Of a stretch of 10,049 nucleotides of DNA, positions 1 through 6,209 are shown one piece after another. The notes beneath the pieces were generated by a model. That model was not told where the DNA came from, did not search any database, and saw only the letters and a list, made by a program, of their open reading frames with translations. Both the position numbers and the translations under genes were made by a program. Positions within the stretch are counted from its first letter, which is position 1; every line of letters starts with the position of its first letter. The stretch spans positions 1 through 10,049 of the forward strand of contig JAGYJO010000045.1 of assembly GCA_018402095.1 (NCBI GenBank). Reading direction: 5' to 3'. Origin of the DNA: a bacterium (GTDB taxonomy: Bacteria; Margulisbacteria; Marinamargulisbacteria; SXXA01).

Positions 1-111
1 CCTATGGCACATTTGATAACAGGCCATCACTGAGTGTACGAAGACCCACGAAATACTACAACCCAGATTTATGCTTTTGGGGGACCAATTCACACCTTAC
101 AGAACCCCTCC

Positions 112-140
112 TTGAAAAAACAGCCAGCATCGCCTATACT
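112..140 (+). promoter_or_regulatory. sigma70-type promoter of the initiator tRNA
   Basis: A -35 element TTGAAA (112-117) is followed, after exactly 17 bases, by a -10 element TATACT (135-140). Each differs from the consensus by one or two bases. Transcription would start near 147, about 15 bases before the tRNA, as expected for a stand-alone tRNA gene. The remainder of 1-111 shows no convincing gene. Confidence 0.75.
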
Positions 141-161
141 TCTTCTCGTCCTAAACAACAT

Positions 162-236
162 CGCGGGGTGGAGCAGTGGTAGCTTGTCGGGCTCATAACC
201 CGAAGGTCAGAGGTTCGAGTCCTCTCCCCGCTACCA
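162..236 (+). tRNA. initiator tRNA-fMet (CAT anticodon)
   Basis: The full cloverleaf can be folded by eye. The acceptor stem is 162-168 with 226-232, the D arm 171-185, the anticodon stem 187-191 with 199-203 around anticodon CAT (194-196), and the T arm has loop TTCGAGT. The discriminator is A, and CCA is encoded at 234-236. Initiator hallmarks are three consecutive G-C pairs next to the anticodon loop, a purine11-pyrimidine24 (A-T) pair in the D stem, and an unpaired first acceptor position (C1 opposite U72, where E. coli has C1-A72). This tRNA carries formylmethionine to the ribosomal P site. It has its own promoter and terminator, so it is a single-gene unit independent of dnaA. Confidence 0.96.
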
Positions 237-250
237 AAACTAATTTTCTT

Positions 251-278
251 AAAAGCCTATCGAAAGATAGGCTTTTTT
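251..278 (+). terminator. rho-independent terminator after tRNA-fMet
   Basis: A perfect 11-bp stem (251-261 with 266-276) closes on a GAAA tetraloop (262-265) and ends in a run of six T (273-278). Because the stem also begins with AAAA, it could work in both directions, but no opposing gene is visible. Confidence 0.9.
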
Positions 279-328
279 GTTGTTTGCAGAAAAGCGAAAC
301 ACCGCCTGAAGCACCCCAAAACTCATCA

Positions 329-357
329 TTTAACTGTATGACATGAGTTGCTATACT
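329..357 (+). promoter_or_regulatory. candidate extended -10 promoter for dnaA
   Basis: The -10 element TATACT (352-357) is preceded by TG at 349-350, the extended -10 form. The -35 position 17 bases upstream (TTTAAC, 329-334) is poor, which is common for extended -10 promoters. The predicted start lies near 364, inside the first DnaA box, so DnaA bound there would block RNA polymerase. The resulting dnaA leader would be about 290 bases long. Confidence 0.5.
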
Positions 358-362
358 GGCCG

Positions 363-529
363 TTATCCACAGATAATACAAAAACTGTGGATAACTATGT
401 GTATAACATAGGGATAACATGTCAGAATCCACCCAATATCACCTAAAACAACCTGTGGACAACCCCGCTACAGGCACAACCAAAGGCAATGAGAACATTC
501 CTATCCTTTTGGGTAAAAACTGTGGATAA
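363..529 (+). promoter_or_regulatory. DnaA-box cluster upstream of dnaA (autoregulatory site and/or oriC)
   Basis: Four 9-mers match the DnaA box TTATNCACA exactly: 363-371 on the + strand (TTATCCACA), and 386-394, 398-406 (TTATACACA) and 521-529 on the - strand. A fifth at 454-462 (-) is TTGTCCACA, one base off. Two poorer candidates (409-417 and 532-540, two mismatches each) extend the array. The first three lie within 44 bases and overlap the putative dnaA transcription start. DnaA-box clusters beside dnaA are typical of both dnaA autoregulation and bacterial oriC. No obvious AT-rich unwinding element lies between the boxes and dnaA, so an origin role is unproven. The rest of 279-652 carries no gene. 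Confidence 0.85.
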
Positions 530-599
530 CCTGGGGACAACACAGGCACAGACCCACTATCAGAACGGTTAAACCCCTAAGTCTTACCCCTTTATCACT

Positions 600-624
600 G
601 TTGCCAACGCCACGCATTGGCAAC
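600..624. repeat. 8-bp inverted repeat in the dnaA leader
   Basis: GTTGCCAA (600-607) and its exact complement TTGGCAAC (617-624) are separated by nine bases. The structure sits 28 bases before the dnaA start codon. It could be an operator for a dimeric repressor or an RNA hairpin just upstream of the ribosome-binding site. No T tract follows, so it is not a terminator. Confidence 0.5.
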
Positions 625-652
625 AAAACCTACCCACGAGGCACCAACAACT

Positions 653-2002
653 ATGTCAGAAAACACACTAGATGCGCTATGGACCAGTATTATCAACGGG
701 ATACGACCCCAACTCAGCGGGCCGGGATTTCAAACATTTGTATCTTCAACCACGCCCCTGTCCTACAAAGAAGGCATTCTCACACTACAAGTAGCCAATA
801 GCTTCGCAAAAGACTGGATCAAGCAAAACTGTGAAACAATGATCCGAGAAACACAAAGCAACCCTGACACCCAAATTTCGATGATCACCTACGTCCTCGA
901 GATCAGCACACCGGTCAACGACACAGAAGTTTTACAACCCAGCTTGTTTGAAAAACCCCGATCCAGAGAAATCATTCAAAATTTCAATGAAAAATACAGC
1001 TTTGAAAACTTCATCGTGGGACACAACAATCGCTTTGCCTATGCGGCCTCAGAAGCCGTTTCAAAAGCACCCGCAAAAGCCTACAACCCGCTTTTCATCT
1101 ATGGCTCCGTTGGGTTAGGCAAAACACACCTCTTACATGCGATTGGGCTTCGTATCCTAGAAAACAATCCCAATGCAAATGTCGTTTTTGTTTCTTCAGA
1201 AAAGTTCACCAACGACATGATCAACGCCATCAAAGATAAGAAGGTTGAGCAATTTCGCGAAAAATACCGATATGTCGATGTTTTGATGGTCGACGACATT
1301 CAATTTCTCGCCGGCAAAGAACAAACCCAAGAAGAGTTTTTTCACACGTTCAACGAACTCCATGGCAACAACAAACAGATCATTCTCACATCGGATCGCT
1401 CACCCAAAGAAATCCCAACCCTAGAAATCCGGCTACGCACCCGCTTCGAATGGGGTCTCACCGCAGATATTCAACCACCAGGACTGGAAACCCGTATTGC
1501 GATTTTGCGCAAAAAAATAGAAATCAACAATTTTAACGTTTCCGATGACATTTTACATTTCATTGCCTCGCAAATCCCCTCCAACGTTCGGGAAATGGAA
1601 GGCTGCCTCACCCGAATCGTCGCCTACGCATCGCTACTCGACACCGAAGTCACACTCTCTATCGCGAGCAACGTCATTCGCGACATGATTGGCATCCGGC
1701 ATGAAAAACCACTGAGCATTAGTCATATCAAGCGCAAAGTCTGTGATTACTTCAACATCACAGAAACAGAACTCTGTTCCAAAAACAGATCCAGAGATTT
1801 GGCTTATGCCCGACAAATAGCCATGTATTTGGCACGAGAACTGACCAATGTATCGTTACCGAAAATAGGCGAAAACTTTGGTGGTAGAGACCATACCACC
1901 GTCATGCATGCCTGCGACAAAATCAAAACCCTGAGCAGCAAAGAACCCGAAACCCAAAGCATCATCAATCTATTGATCACCAATATCAAATCGGATGGAT
2001 AG
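653..2002 (+). CDS. dnaA: chromosomal replication initiator protein DnaA
   Basis: DnaA is the AAA+ ATPase that binds DnaA boxes, melts oriC and recruits the DnaB helicase. The 449-residue product shows an N-terminal helicase-interaction domain (about 1-82), a short linker (about 83-115), the AAA+ domain with Walker A GSVGLGKT (151-158), Walker B LMVDD (211-215) and the RLRTRFEWGL segment carrying the candidate arginine finger R264, then the C-terminal DNA-binding domain. The last contains the DnaA signature helix-turn-helix SLPKIGENFGGRDHTTVMHA (401-420). The length is normal for the family, with a short linker domain II. I chose ATG 653 over the in-frame TTG at 617 because MSENTLDALW is a typical DnaA start and GAGG lies at 638-641. 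The upstream DnaA boxes suggest autoregulation. dnaN does not follow, unlike the common dnaA-dnaN order. Confidence 0.97.
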   Translation: MSENTLDALWTSIINGIRPQLSGPGFQTFVSSTTPLSYKEGILTLQVANSFAKDWIKQNCETMIRETQSNPDTQISMITYVLEISTPVNDTEVLQPSLFEKPRSREIIQNFNEKYSFENFIVGHNNRFAYAASEAVSKAPAKAYNPLFIYGSVGLGKTHLLHAIGLRILENNPNANVVFVSSEKFTNDMINAIKDKKVEQFREKYRYVDVLMVDDIQFLAGKEQTQEEFFHTFNELHGNNKQIILTSDRSPKEIPTLEIRLRTRFEWGLTADIQPPGLETRIAILRKKIEINNFNVSDDILHFIASQIPSNVREMEGCLTRIVAYASLLDTEVTLSIASNVIRDMIGIRHEKPLSISHIKRKVCDYFNITETELCSKNRSRDLAYARQIAMYLARELTNVSLPKIGENFGGRDHTTVMHACDKIKTLSSKEPETQSIINLLITNIKSDG

Positions 2003-2039
2003 CGAATTGATCATATACCCAATATAAAGGAGAGCCATC

Positions 2040-2105
2040 ATGTACACACCAGAACTACCCGAGAAGTCCCGTTGGATATACCCTTTTGACAACTACAAAA
2101 GGTAA
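2040..2105 (+). CDS. possible 21-residue small protein or leader peptide
   Basis: An ATG at 2040 follows AAGGAG (2027-2032) by seven bases, the best Shine-Dalgarno and spacing in the window, and opens a 21-codon frame ending in TAA at 2103-2105. The peptide starts MYTPELPEKS and ends FDNYKR. Five of its 21 residues are aromatic (three Tyr, one Trp, one Phe), it has no Cys and no membrane segment. I recognise no family. It lies 37 bases after dnaA and 116 bases before the KaiC-like gene. It could be a genuine small protein, a translated leader for the downstream block, or the remaining start of a longer gene cut by the hairpin repeat that begins 15 bases after its stop. Confidence 0.45.
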   Translation: MYTPELPEKSRWIYPFDNYKR

Positions 2106-2120
2106 TCACTTCCTAGACGG

Positions 2121-2141
2121 GGGCTTCGCCCTTTGAATCCC
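2121..2141. repeat. dispersed GC-hairpin repeat, copy 1
   Basis: The core GGGCTTCGCCC (2121-2131) is a 4-bp hairpin, followed by TTTGAATCCC. All 21 bases recur at 6941-6961 with a single difference (A to G at the sixteenth base). The repeat lies between the small ORF and the KaiC-like gene. The rest of 2106-2221 shows no convincing promoter. Confidence 0.7.
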
Positions 2142-2221
2142 TGTTAAGCCCCTCCGACGTAGGAATCGTTTGCCGCACATGACGCATCCCTACCTTGTCG
2201 AAATGAAAGAGGCGAAATATA

Positions 2222-2938
2222 GTGATCCCCATGCAAAGAATAAGCTCAGGAATCGATGGTTTGGATCAAATTCTCTTCGGGGGATTACCAAAAGGGCGTA
2301 GTGTTCTCGTCGCAGGAGAACCAGGCACTGGAAAAACCACCCTTTGTCTCCAATATCTACACCACGGTCTACAGCAAGGGGAGTCCGCGCTCTTTGTCTC
2401 CATAGATGAAAAACCCGAGCATGTCATTTCCGATGCCCTCTCTCTCGGCTGGGATCTCGACCCCTTTTTGGAATCCGGAAAACTCCACGTCATGGATATC
2501 ACCCAACACATTGGTGATTTTGACAGTGCCGAGCACACTGTCGATCTCGGGCATGTCATCGAAACCATCATGGCCAAAATAAAAGCGATTGGCGCTACCC
2601 GTGTCGTGATCGACCCTATTGCCCCATTGGTATTCGGCGATGCACACACCCAACAAATCGTGAGCTACATCCGAGGACTGATTTTTGCACTAGAAGACAG
2701 TGGCAACATCAACACGCTACTCACCTCCTATGTCCCCGTTGGCAGTGAAAAAGTGAGCAGTATCGGTGTAGAGGAATTTGCAACATCTGGCATTATCATC
2801 CTCAAGCTAGAACCCTTACATCAGCGTTATGTTCGCACACTACGGGTCAAAAAAATGCGTGGCACACGGATGGAACTCTCTGCCTATCATATCGAAATCA
2901 TGTCGGGACGTGGCATTGTGGTAAGGAACCCTTTATGA
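2222..2938 (+). CDS. single-domain KaiC/RAD55-like ATPase
   Basis: The 238-residue product is one KaiC-type RecA-fold domain. It shows the opening SSGIDGLDQILFGGLPKGRS, Walker A GEPGTGKT (32-39), the position of the paired catalytic acids in FVSIDEKPEH (D62, E63; KaiC usually has EE), Walker B RVVID (D131), and the KMRGT strand (211-215) typical of the family near the end. Relatives bind ATP, often form hexamers, and serve as signalling or regulatory ATPases; the partner here cannot be read from sequence. It lacks the second domain of the cyanobacterial clock protein, and no KaiA or KaiB is present. GTG 2222 is preferred over ATG 2231 because AAAGAGG (2206-2212) lies nine bases before it. Its stop overlaps the next start as ATGA, so the two are translationally coupled. 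Confidence 0.88.
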   Translation: MIPMQRISSGIDGLDQILFGGLPKGRSVLVAGEPGTGKTTLCLQYLHHGLQQGESALFVSIDEKPEHVISDALSLGWDLDPFLESGKLHVMDITQHIGDFDSAEHTVDLGHVIETIMAKIKAIGATRVVIDPIAPLVFGDAHTQQIVSYIRGLIFALEDSGNINTLLTSYVPVGSEKVSSIGVEEFATSGIIILKLEPLHQRYVRTLRVKKMRGTRMELSAYHIEIMSGRGIVVRNPL

Positions 2939-4050
2939 CCAAAATATTAATTGCCGACGACGAAAAACCCCTCTTACTTCTCACGCAAATGGTCTTCAAA
3001 GATGCTGGCATGGACGTTATTACCGCATCCAATGGGGCAGAAGCCATTGAAAAAGCATTGGCCGAAAAACCAGATATTATTATCACCGATGTCATCATGC
3101 CCTACAAAACAGGTTTTGAGGTCTGCAAAGCCGTTCGATCAAATCCCGAAACAGCGGATGTACCTATTATCATCATTTCAGCCTTGGGTGATGAATACAA
3201 CAAACTCACCGGCTTTGATGAAGGCGCGGATGACTACGTGACCAAACCCTTTAATACCGCAGAGCTACGCGCCCGCGTCAAAGCCCTTCTCATGCGCTAT
3301 GAAGCCAAGAAAAAACCGCCACTGCAACCACTACAACCCCCCACAATAGACAAAGAAGTCACTATCGAAGTTATTTCAACCGGCATCCCAGCACTGGATC
3401 AGTGTTTGTCTGGCGGATTACCTCGTGGATCCAATATCTTGCTCACCGGATCTTTGGGATCTGGAAAGTCGTCCTTCGCACGAAAATTTATGAGCAACGG
3501 CGTACAACACAAAGAAAAAAGTCTCTTCGTTGTGTTAGACGACAACCCCAAGCATATTCGCACAAGTATGTCCGCAGACACAGATATTCAAGCGGCCGAG
3601 AATCATGGCCTCATACGCTTCGTCGATGCCTACTCCTGGAGCAGCATGATCAACAACACGGAGGAACGATTCGTCGTCACCGGGGTGTTGGAACTCAGCC
3701 ACTTGGCCGGTCTCATTGGGGATGCCAGCCAAGAATTGGGCCAAAGCATTCAAAACAAGGTCGGTGGACGACGCGTGGTAGACTCTATATCCAGTCTACT
3801 GATCAATTTTGACTTGGCCCATGTGCAACGGTTTATCAATCAGCTGGCCAGAACATCGCTCTCATTTGGCGGTGTCACCACATTATTTGTATTAGAAGAA
3901 GGAACAGTTTCAGAGCATATTATGAACAACATCAAATATATTATGGATGGGATTTTGGAATTCAAATTGGAAGACAACTCCCGTCAAGTCCGTGTCAGCT
4001 CGATGAAATGGCGGCAGTTTGATCCCACATGGGTATCTTGCGACTCATGA
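2935..4050 (+). CDS. response regulator receiver fused to a KaiC-like ATPase domain
   Basis: This 371-residue protein joins two modules. Residues 1-120 are a complete CheY-like receiver: acidic pocket D8/D9, phospho-acceptor D52 in ITDVIMP, switch residues S82 and Y101, and K104 in VTKPF. A Pro/Lys-rich linker (about 122-140) leads to a KaiC-like domain (about 145-371) with Walker A GSLGSGKS (172-179) and Walker B VVDS (D283). The usual EE pair reads DD (202-203), and where the neighbour has KMRGT this protein has SMKWR, then ends within about ten residues, so the final strands of the domain are missing. No DNA-binding domain is present. A likely reading is that phosphorylation gates the assembly or ATPase of this domain, perhaps with the preceding KaiC-like protein. 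AAGGA (2923-2927) lies seven bases before the start. No histidine kinase lies in the window. Confidence 0.88.
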   Translation: MTKILIADDEKPLLLLTQMVFKDAGMDVITASNGAEAIEKALAEKPDIIITDVIMPYKTGFEVCKAVRSNPETADVPIIIISALGDEYNKLTGFDEGADDYVTKPFNTAELRARVKALLMRYEAKKKPPLQPLQPPTIDKEVTIEVISTGIPALDQCLSGGLPRGSNILLTGSLGSGKSSFARKFMSNGVQHKEKSLFVVLDDNPKHIRTSMSADTDIQAAENHGLIRFVDAYSWSSMINNTEERFVVTGVLELSHLAGLIGDASQELGQSIQNKVGGRRVVDSISSLLINFDLAHVQRFINQLARTSLSFGGVTTLFVLEEGTVSEHIMNNIKYIMDGILEFKLEDNSRQVRVSSMKWRQFDPTWVSCDS

Positions 4051-6209
4051 ATACGGTCATATGGGGTACCGCCAGCACAGGTAAAACAACACAACTCGCA
4101 GCACAAGCCGCCCAAATATTGAAAGAAAAAGAAAACGCCCAAATTTTATTTTTGGGATTTCAAGAACGACTGGGAGACGAATTCATCGGACTCCTACGCC
4201 TCCACGATGGTGACGCAGGCCGACTCGCCAATCTTTCTTTCCAAGCATTTTGTCTCAATATTGTTCGTCAATTTGCCTCAAAAATGGATTTCCCTATTCC
4301 CGTGGCATTGGTTTCTGTTTCAGAAGAACTGGCCCTTTGTTTGTGGTTGGCCATAGGTAAACCCGAGTCTCCCGAGAATATCCGCGATGCTTTGGCGCAA
4401 ATTCGCCGACTCAAAGCCGACGTGGTCACGCCTGAAGATTATATCCAAGACGACAAACACGCCCCCCAACATGATACCGTCGCATGGCTATACCCAGCAT
4501 ACCAAGACCATCTCAACCAATTGGGCGTCATGGATGCTGCAGACGTTATCATGGGCTGCGTCCGTATTTTGGAAGAAATACCAGAAGCCGGAGCCGCTGT
4601 CGCAAAAGCCTACAAACAGATCATCGTCGACAACGCCGAATCATGCACAGAAGCGCAATGGCGCATCCTAACCCTATTGGCAAAGTCAGGGGCCTCGCTT
4701 GCCATAGGTATTGATCAAAACATCACGCCAGCCACACATCACACCGATACATGGGCAAACACAACATTCATTCACACAAAAGAAACGTTCCAGCTACCCG
4801 CCGCAGTAGCCATCGCTGTACAAAGTCTCATGTCCCAACCCACAGCGAAAACAGACGTAGACCCTATCACCTATTTCATCGGCTACAATGATCGCGAAGA
4901 AGCCGACTATATCGCCACTGAAATCACCAATCAACGCCGCATGGCCAAGGCCTCTTTCCACGACATTGGGATTGTTTATCGATCACAAGCACAGTGCCAC
5001 TACATCATGGATAGCTTGGAAAAACACGCCGTGCCTTATGTCGTTTTAGGGAAATCCATCGCCTATAGCAATTCCGTTCTTGGTGATTTGATCGGGTATC
5101 TACGCCTCATCGAAAACCCAAGACACCAAGTCGCGCTCATCCAAGTGCTACGCCAGTCACCCTATCAATTCCCAGGTGAGAGCTTGGCTATTTTGAGAGA
5201 TCATATGGGCCGTCATCAGCTCAATGACAGCTGTCAGTTTGAAATCTGGCCAGATCTACCAGACCGTCAGTTAGACATGCTCCGAATGGTGCTCTCCCTC
5301 ATCCATGACCTGCGTAGTGCCTATGCGGAACACAACAATATCAAGACCCTGTTGGCCGAAGTCATGTCCAGCAGCGGTTATTCCGCGATGCTCGAAAACG
5401 ACGACACCCTATCTTCCATCGAAGATTTGGAAAACCTAGAAACCTATATTCAAAATCTAGAAGAAGACACCCCACTAGAAGGGTTGCTCGCAGATGTTTT
5501 ACTGACCAGCTATGACCAGAAAGAACGGTCAGGGGATGTCGTAAGTCTCGTGAATGCCAAAAATCTTTTGGGGCGTCGTTTTCGGACGGTCTTCGTCTGT
5601 GGACTTGAGGAAGGCATATTTCCGCACTACAGTGCGCAATTTGACACCCAAGTTTTGGCCGATGAGAAAATTCACTTTTACAGAAGTATCACGCGTGCCA
5701 CACAGTCCTTGTATCTCACCTCAGCCTTTGAACGGTCTCTTTATGGACAGGTTAATGCCGAAGATCTCTCTCGTTGGGTATTGGCCTTTCCAAAGGAGAT
5801 CCTCGATTGCGCTGTATCTGCAAAGCTACAAAACACGGACCTTTACAAAAAATTAGCCGACAATGGATTCCCCTGTCGCATTGTCGAACCCACAAAAACG
5901 GTTGAAGAAACAGCGGCAACTATTTATACCGTAGGCGATTGGGTCTCTCACCCGACATTTGGCAACGGTGTGATTCAAGAATGTGCCGGCGAACTGGACC
6001 AACTCATGCTGACAATCGCTTTTGGCGACGAAGCGCGGACATTGATGGCAAAGTATGCACCCCTAACCCCTTGTGCCGCTTCATCAGCGTCAGGGGATGC
6101 GCCCCTACTTTTGGATAATACGTCGCCGGGGTCAGGGGCGGAGCCCCTGGAAAAACAATCATCTTCTCGGCAGAGCCGAGAAGATGAGGACAATCCCCAT
6201 GTGGGTTAA
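4047..6209 (+). CDS. UvrD/PcrA-like protein with degraded helicase motifs
   Basis: The 720-residue product follows the superfamily 1A helicase layout but several key positions are changed. Walker A survives (GTASTGKT, 7-14), with no Q motif before it. Motif II, normally DEFQD, reads DNAES (D195, N196), losing the catalytic Glu. The arginine-finger motif, normally NYR or NFR, reads TFQLP (Q249). Motif V reads NAKNLLGRRF. The 2A fold is well kept (IGIVYRSQAQ at 308; YLRLIENP at 351; VFVCGLEEGIFPH at 515), as is motif VI SITRA (R550). A PcrA/UvrD-type C-terminal Tudor-like module, which binds RNA polymerase in those proteins, spans about 627-672. The last ~44 residues are low-complexity and encoded by hairpin repeats. 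It probably binds ATP and partners but may not unwind DNA. ATG 4047 forms an ATGA overlap with the preceding stop; ATG 4029 is the alternative. Confidence 0.85.
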   Translation: MNTVIWGTASTGKTTQLAAQAAQILKEKENAQILFLGFQERLGDEFIGLLRLHDGDAGRLANLSFQAFCLNIVRQFASKMDFPIPVALVSVSEELALCLWLAIGKPESPENIRDALAQIRRLKADVVTPEDYIQDDKHAPQHDTVAWLYPAYQDHLNQLGVMDAADVIMGCVRILEEIPEAGAAVAKAYKQIIVDNAESCTEAQWRILTLLAKSGASLAIGIDQNITPATHHTDTWANTTFIHTKETFQLPAAVAIAVQSLMSQPTAKTDVDPITYFIGYNDREEADYIATEITNQRRMAKASFHDIGIVYRSQAQCHYIMDSLEKHAVPYVVLGKSIAYSNSVLGDLIGYLRLIENPRHQVALIQVLRQSPYQFPGESLAILRDHMGRHQLNDSCQFEIWPDLPDRQLDMLRMVLSLIHDLRSAYAEHNNIKTLLAEVMSSSGYSAMLENDDTLSSIEDLENLETYIQNLEEDTPLEGLLADVLLTSYDQKERSGDVVSLVNAKNLLGRRFRTVFVCGLEEGIFPHYSAQFDTQVLADEKIHFYRSITRATQSLYLTSAFERSLYGQVNAEDLSRWVLAFPKEILDCAVSAKLQNTDLYKKLADNGFPCRIVEPTKTVEETAATIYTVGDWVSHPTFGNGVIQECAGELDQLMLTIAFGDEARTLMAKYAPLTPCAASSASGDAPLLLDNTSPGSGAEPLEKQSSSRQSREDEDNPHVG
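6089..6106. repeat. GC hairpin inside the 3' end of the UvrD-like gene, copy 1
   Basis: AGGGG (6092-6096) pairs with CCCCT (6102-6106) over a five-base loop. The stretch from GTCAGGGG to GCCCCT recurs 42 bases downstream (6131-6148) with small differences in the loop, so the two are copies of one element. Confidence 0.55.
6131..6149. repeat. GC hairpin inside the 3' end of the UvrD-like gene, copy 2
   Basis: CAGGGGC (6133-6139) pairs perfectly with GCCCCTG (6143-6149) over a GGA loop and is followed by an A-rich stretch. It is translated as part of the low-complexity tail of the UvrD-like protein. Confidence 0.65.
6161..6185. repeat. perfect 11-bp hairpin next to the queE ribosome-binding site
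   Basis: ATCTTCTCGGC (6161-6171) pairs with GCCGAGAAGAT (6175-6185) over an AGA loop. The stem ends one base before the GAGG Shine-Dalgarno (6186-6189) of queE. It is still inside the UvrD-like reading frame. There is no T tract, so it is not a terminator. It could keep the queE initiation region open or affect coupling between the two genes. Confidence 0.8.

Noticed and set aside
3..185. An open + frame running from the left edge through the tRNA promoter to a TAG inside the tRNA gene.
   Set aside because: It covers the tRNA promoter and part of the tRNA, has no start in the window and resembles no family I recognise.
409..540. Two further DnaA boxes (409-417 and 532-540).
   Set aside because: Each has two mismatches to the consensus, so they are mentioned but not counted as sites.
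617..652. TTG start adding 12 residues to DnaA.
   Set aside because: It lies inside an inverted repeat, has no Shine-Dalgarno, and ATG 653 matches the family start.
2266..2649. Long minus-strand open frame of 127 codons opposite the KaiC-like gene.
   Set aside because: It lies wholly within a gene with clear domain motifs, and its translation shows no family features.
4029..4046. Upstream ATG for the UvrD-like protein.
   Set aside because: ATG 4047 gives the exact ATGA overlap and starts next to the Walker A strand; neither has a Shine-Dalgarno, so 4029 is not fully excluded.
2222..4050. A KaiABC circadian clock.
   Set aside because: The first protein has one KaiC domain rather than two, the second is a receiver fusion, and neither kaiA nor kaiB is present.
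6073..6198. N-terminal extension of QueE by 42 residues.
   Set aside because: It is encoded by hairpin repeats in a shifted frame of the UvrD-like gene and does not resemble QueE.
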